NCBI GenBank assembly: GCA_022712815.1
Contig: JAFLJW010000144.1
Coordinates: 1-8,636, forward strand
Direction: 5' to 3'
DNA length: 8,636 nt
Origin: Pseudodesulfovibrio sp.
GTDB lineage: Bacteria; Desulfobacterota; Desulfovibrionia; Desulfovibrionales; Desulfovibrionaceae
Shown: positions 6,962-8,636 of the stretch, in pieces
Layout: each line of letters starts with the position of its first letter
How positions within the stretch are numbered: the stretch's first letter is position 1
The notes under the pieces: model-generated
Told to the model about the DNA's origin: nothing
What the model saw: the letters and a program-made list of their open reading frames with translations, nothing else
The model's database searches: none
Position numbers and translations under genes: made by a program

Positions 6962-8275
6962 ATGTTCACAGTCAAGGACGTTCTCAATCTGCAAGTGGCC
7001 CCGGCTCTGGGCTGTACCGAACCGGTCGCCATTGCCCTTGGTGCAGCGGCAGCCATGTCTCTGCTGCCCGGTAACGATTTCGATTCACTCGAACTCTCGC
7101 TGGACCCCAATGTGTACAAGAACGGCCTGGCTGTCTCCATCCCCGGTGCAAACGGCCTCTCCGGTCTGGACATGGCGGCAGCTCTGGGCGCGGCAGGCGG
7201 CGACCCGACACTGCGCATGGAAGTGCTCCAGCCCGTCACCGATGCACACGCCGCCACAGCCAAAAAATCCCTGGCCGACAAAAAAATCAAGGTTTCCCTG
7301 CTCAAGGACCAGCGCGGCCTGTTCGTCAAAAATGTCATCAAAAGCGGAAACGATACCGCCGAAAGTGTCATTGAAGGACTGCACGACAACATCGTCTCCC
7401 TCAAGCTCAATGGCAAGGATGTCGACAGTCCGCTGATAATCAAACACGACAAAGCAGGTGAAAGCCCCATTGCCGCCATGGAAAGATGGCTCAAGGAGCT
7501 AACTTTAAATGACCTCATCGCGCTGACCGACCATCTGGATGACGAAGATTTCGCCTTCCTCCAGGAAGGCGTGGACGTCAACATGCGTCTGGCCGAGCAG
7601 GGGCTCAAATTCGGCATGGGACTGAGCGTGGGCAAGACCCTCGAACGACTCGTCCGCCAGGGGCTGATCAAGAAGGACATGATTCTCGCCGCCCGAATCC
7701 TCGCATCCGGGGCCGCTGATGCGCGTATGTCCGGCCTGCCGCTTCCAGCCATGAGTTCCGCCGGGTCCGGCAATCACGGGCTGACCGCCATCCTGCCCAT
7801 CTGGGCCGTAAAGGATTACGTGACGGATGCGGACCAGAAAACCGTACTCGAAGCCATCGCGCTCTCACACATCGTCACCGCATACATCAAGGCACACACC
7901 GGCAGGCTCTCCGCTGTCTGCGGCTGCTCTGTAGCAGCAGGTGCAGGTGCGACAGCCGGTATCACCTATCTGCTCGGTGGCGATGCCAAGCACATTGCAG
8001 GAGCCATCAAAAATCTGCTCGAAGATCTGGCAGGTATCATATGTGACGGTGCCAAGGCTGGTTGCGCCCTCAAGTTGGCAACCGCCGCCGGAACAGCCGT
8101 ACAGGCCGCCCTCTTTTCCCTTCATGGCGTCAACGTCCACGCAACCGATGGCATCATTGGCGACTCGTCCGAAGACACCATGCGCAACATCGGCACCCTC
8201 GCCACAGACGGTATGGTCCAGACCGACCGGACCATACTGGACATCATGTTGAGAAAACAGTTTTCTGATGTTTAG
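6962..8275 (+). CDS. cyuA: L-cysteine desulfidase, iron-sulfur dependent (CyuA/YhaM, UPF0597 family)
   Basis: This 437-aa cytoplasmic enzyme matches the family in length and motifs. The opening segment is VAPALGCTEPVAIALGAA with Cys18. The C-terminal half has VCGCSVAAGAGATAG (Cys320, Cys322) and ICDGAKAGCALK (Cys361, Cys368). In characterised relatives such as the Methanocaldococcus desulfidase, one Cys from each of these three places holds a catalytic [4Fe-4S] cluster. The cluster then drives beta-elimination of L-cysteine to pyruvate, ammonia and sulfide without PLP. The fold is related to the alpha chain of iron-sulfur serine dehydratases, so some activity on serine cannot be excluded. The ATG at 6962 follows a weak AAGAG (6948-6952) and sits 2 bp after the preceding stop, so translation probably depends on coupling. 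In a sulfide-producing anaerobe it could serve cysteine detoxification or sulfur supply; that role is inference. The start, end and all motifs are intact. Confidence 0.88.
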   Translation: MFTVKDVLNLQVAPALGCTEPVAIALGAAAAMSLLPGNDFDSLELSLDPNVYKNGLAVSIPGANGLSGLDMAAALGAAGGDPTLRMEVLQPVTDAHAATAKKSLADKKIKVSLLKDQRGLFVKNVIKSGNDTAESVIEGLHDNIVSLKLNGKDVDSPLIIKHDKAGESPIAAMERWLKELTLNDLIALTDHLDDEDFAFLQEGVDVNMRLAEQGLKFGMGLSVGKTLERLVRQGLIKKDMILAARILASGAADARMSGLPLPAMSSAGSGNHGLTAILPIWAVKDYVTDADQKTVLEAIALSHIVTAYIKAHTGRLSAVCGCSVAAGAGATAGITYLLGGDAKHIAGAIKNLLEDLAGIICDGAKAGCALKLATAAGTAVQAALFSLHGVNVHATDGIIGDSSEDTMRNIGTLATDGMVQTDRTILDIMLRKQFSDV

Positions 8276-8280
8276 ATAGA

Positions 8281-8390
8281 TTTCAAAGAGCCTCTGGCGG
8301 GCCTACCGGCGGTCTCCTTCGGAGAGACCAGGGCTCTGCCCTGGACCCGCAAGGGACGCGTCCCTTGACCCTGAGCTGGCCTGCGGCGCT
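8281..8390. repeat. Multi-hairpin intergenic repeat element (REP/BIME-like)
   Basis: Three hairpins follow one another. Hairpin 1 is GGTCTC (8311-8316) with GAGACC (8324-8329), which can close on a C(TTCG)G tetraloop. Hairpin 2 is CCAGGGC (8328-8334) with GCCCTGG (8338-8344). Hairpin 3 is the perfect 18-bp palindrome CAAGGGACGCGTCCCTTG (8350-8367). They are enclosed by an outer stem, GCGGGCC (8297-8303) with GGCCTGC (8378-8384), that has one G-U pair. The style (GCCTCTGGCGG, then GGGCTCTGCCCTGGACCC) resembles dispersed extragenic repeats I remember from Desulfovibrio genomes. The copy number in this genome cannot be seen from one window. Confidence 0.55.
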
Positions 8391-8392
8391 AA

Positions 8393-8447
8393 GCCTCATA
8401 AAACGAAAAACCTGTGTGAAGAACACAGGTTTTTTGTTTTATGAGGC
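8393..8447. terminator. Long bidirectional hairpin terminator
   Basis: The two arms, 8393-8417 and 8423-8447, are 25 bases each and pair completely apart from one G-T (G-U in RNA) pair at 8405/8435, around a 5-base GAAGA loop. The core ACCTGTGT/ACACAGGT is followed by TTTTTGTTTT on the plus strand, and by AAAAAC/GTTTTT symmetry on the minus strand, so it can stop transcription in both directions. It is the probable end of the cysteine desulfidase unit and would insulate whatever lies to the right. Confidence 0.8.
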
Positions 8448-8614
8448 GGATGGTTTTAAAGGCAAGAAGTGAGCTTGTTTTTTCAATAATCCACGGGGAC
8501 TTCATAATATTTCCCATTGGAACAAACTCAACCCAAGATATCTTGCGCAAAAGAGGAAACTGACAAATACCTCGATTCGCGCAAATGCGCATATAAAAAG
8601 TTTAGGGAAAAGGA
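8448..8614. other. AT-rich gene-free stretch
   Basis: I see no convincing gene here on either strand. Base composition drops clearly below that of the coding regions. It contains one promoter-like pair on the plus strand and a small hairpin GCGCA-AA-TGCGC (8579-8590). The A/T-rich run and then TTTAGGGAAAAGG lead into the G-rich edge of the window. Confidence 0.5.
8480..8508 (+). promoter_or_regulatory. Possible plus-strand promoter reading out of the window
   Basis: TTTTCA (8480-8485, 4 of 6 consensus positions), a 17-base spacer, then CATAAT (8503-8508, 5 of 6). It lies just after the long terminator, a sensible place for a new transcription start toward a gene beyond the right edge. The stretch is AT-rich, so a chance match is quite possible. 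Confidence 0.25.
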
Positions 8615-8636
8615 GGGGATGGGGTCTGGGGAAGGG
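8615..8636 (+). other. Canonical G-quadruplex motif at the right edge
   Basis: Four G-tracts, GGGG (8615-8618), GGGG (8621-8624), GGGG (8628-8631) and GGG (8634-8636, cut by the window edge), are separated by loops of 2, 3 and 2 bases. This meets the usual G3+N1-7 rule with very short loops. Read on the minus strand it is a C-rich run ending in ATCCCC, which may be the tail of a dispersed repeat. Confidence 0.5.

Noticed and set aside
6946..7773. Long minus-strand open frame (275 codons) opposite the cysteine desulfidase
   Set aside because: Ser/Arg/Pro-rich shadow of a clearly identified plus-strand enzyme; no recognisable motif.
8389..8592. 67-codon minus-strand frame in the right intergenic region
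   Set aside because: No ribosome site, it translates straight through the 25-bp hairpin terminator, and the composition is not protein-like for this genome.

Overview
The window looks like a piece of chromosome from a mesophilic Desulfovibrio/Pseudodesulfovibrio-type sulfate reducer (Desulfovibrionia). I base this on the moderately high G+C coding style, a split P-protein glycine cleavage operon, and a hairpin-rich intergenic element resembling dispersed repeats I remember from those genomes. The taxonomic call is inference from memory, not a search result.

Layout. (1) Positions 1-3712, plus strand: the 3' part of a glycine cleavage operon. It holds the C-terminal end of gcvPA, a complete gcvPB, a complete lipoamide dehydrogenase gene (lpd) and a YhcH/YjgK/YiaL-family gene. 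Every junction is a stop/start overlap (4, 11 and 4 bases), so this is one tightly coupled translation unit. gcvT and gcvH are not visible and probably lie upstream. (2) Positions 3739-3785: a hairpin terminator that can serve both strands. (3) Positions 3870-6249, minus strand: a CBS-domain ClC chloride channel/transporter, then a small uncharacterised protein with a CxCxxxxC motif that converges on the gcv operon. (4) Positions 6250-6434: a divergent intergenic region with a 19-bp near-perfect palindrome overlapping a TTGACA hexamer. (5) Positions 6435-8275, plus strand: a two-gene unit with an uncharacterised 174-aa protein ending in a cysteine cluster, then, 2 bp later, an iron-sulfur L-cysteine desulfidase (CyuA/YhaM, UPF0597 family). 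(6) Positions 8276-8636: no convincing gene, but dense structure: a multi-hairpin repeat element, a 25-bp-arm hairpin terminator, an AT-rich stretch with a possible promoter, and a canonical G-quadruplex motif at the right edge.

How the genes fit together. GcvPA/GcvPB decarboxylate glycine onto the lipoyl arm of GcvH and Lpd re-oxidises it. The system yields CO2, NH3 and methylene-THF, or fixes CO2 if run in reverse. The cysteine desulfidase releases pyruvate, NH3 and H2S. The region is therefore mostly amino-acid and one-carbon metabolism, with an unrelated anion transporter between the two units.

I found no defence system, mobile element, CRISPR array, tRNA or rRNA, and no clear new multi-gene system. 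The best leads for something undescribed are the 174-aa protein paired with cysteine desulfidase, the YhcH-family gene inside the gcv operon, the 175-aa CxCxxxxC protein, the palindromic operator candidate, and the structured repeat after position 8281.
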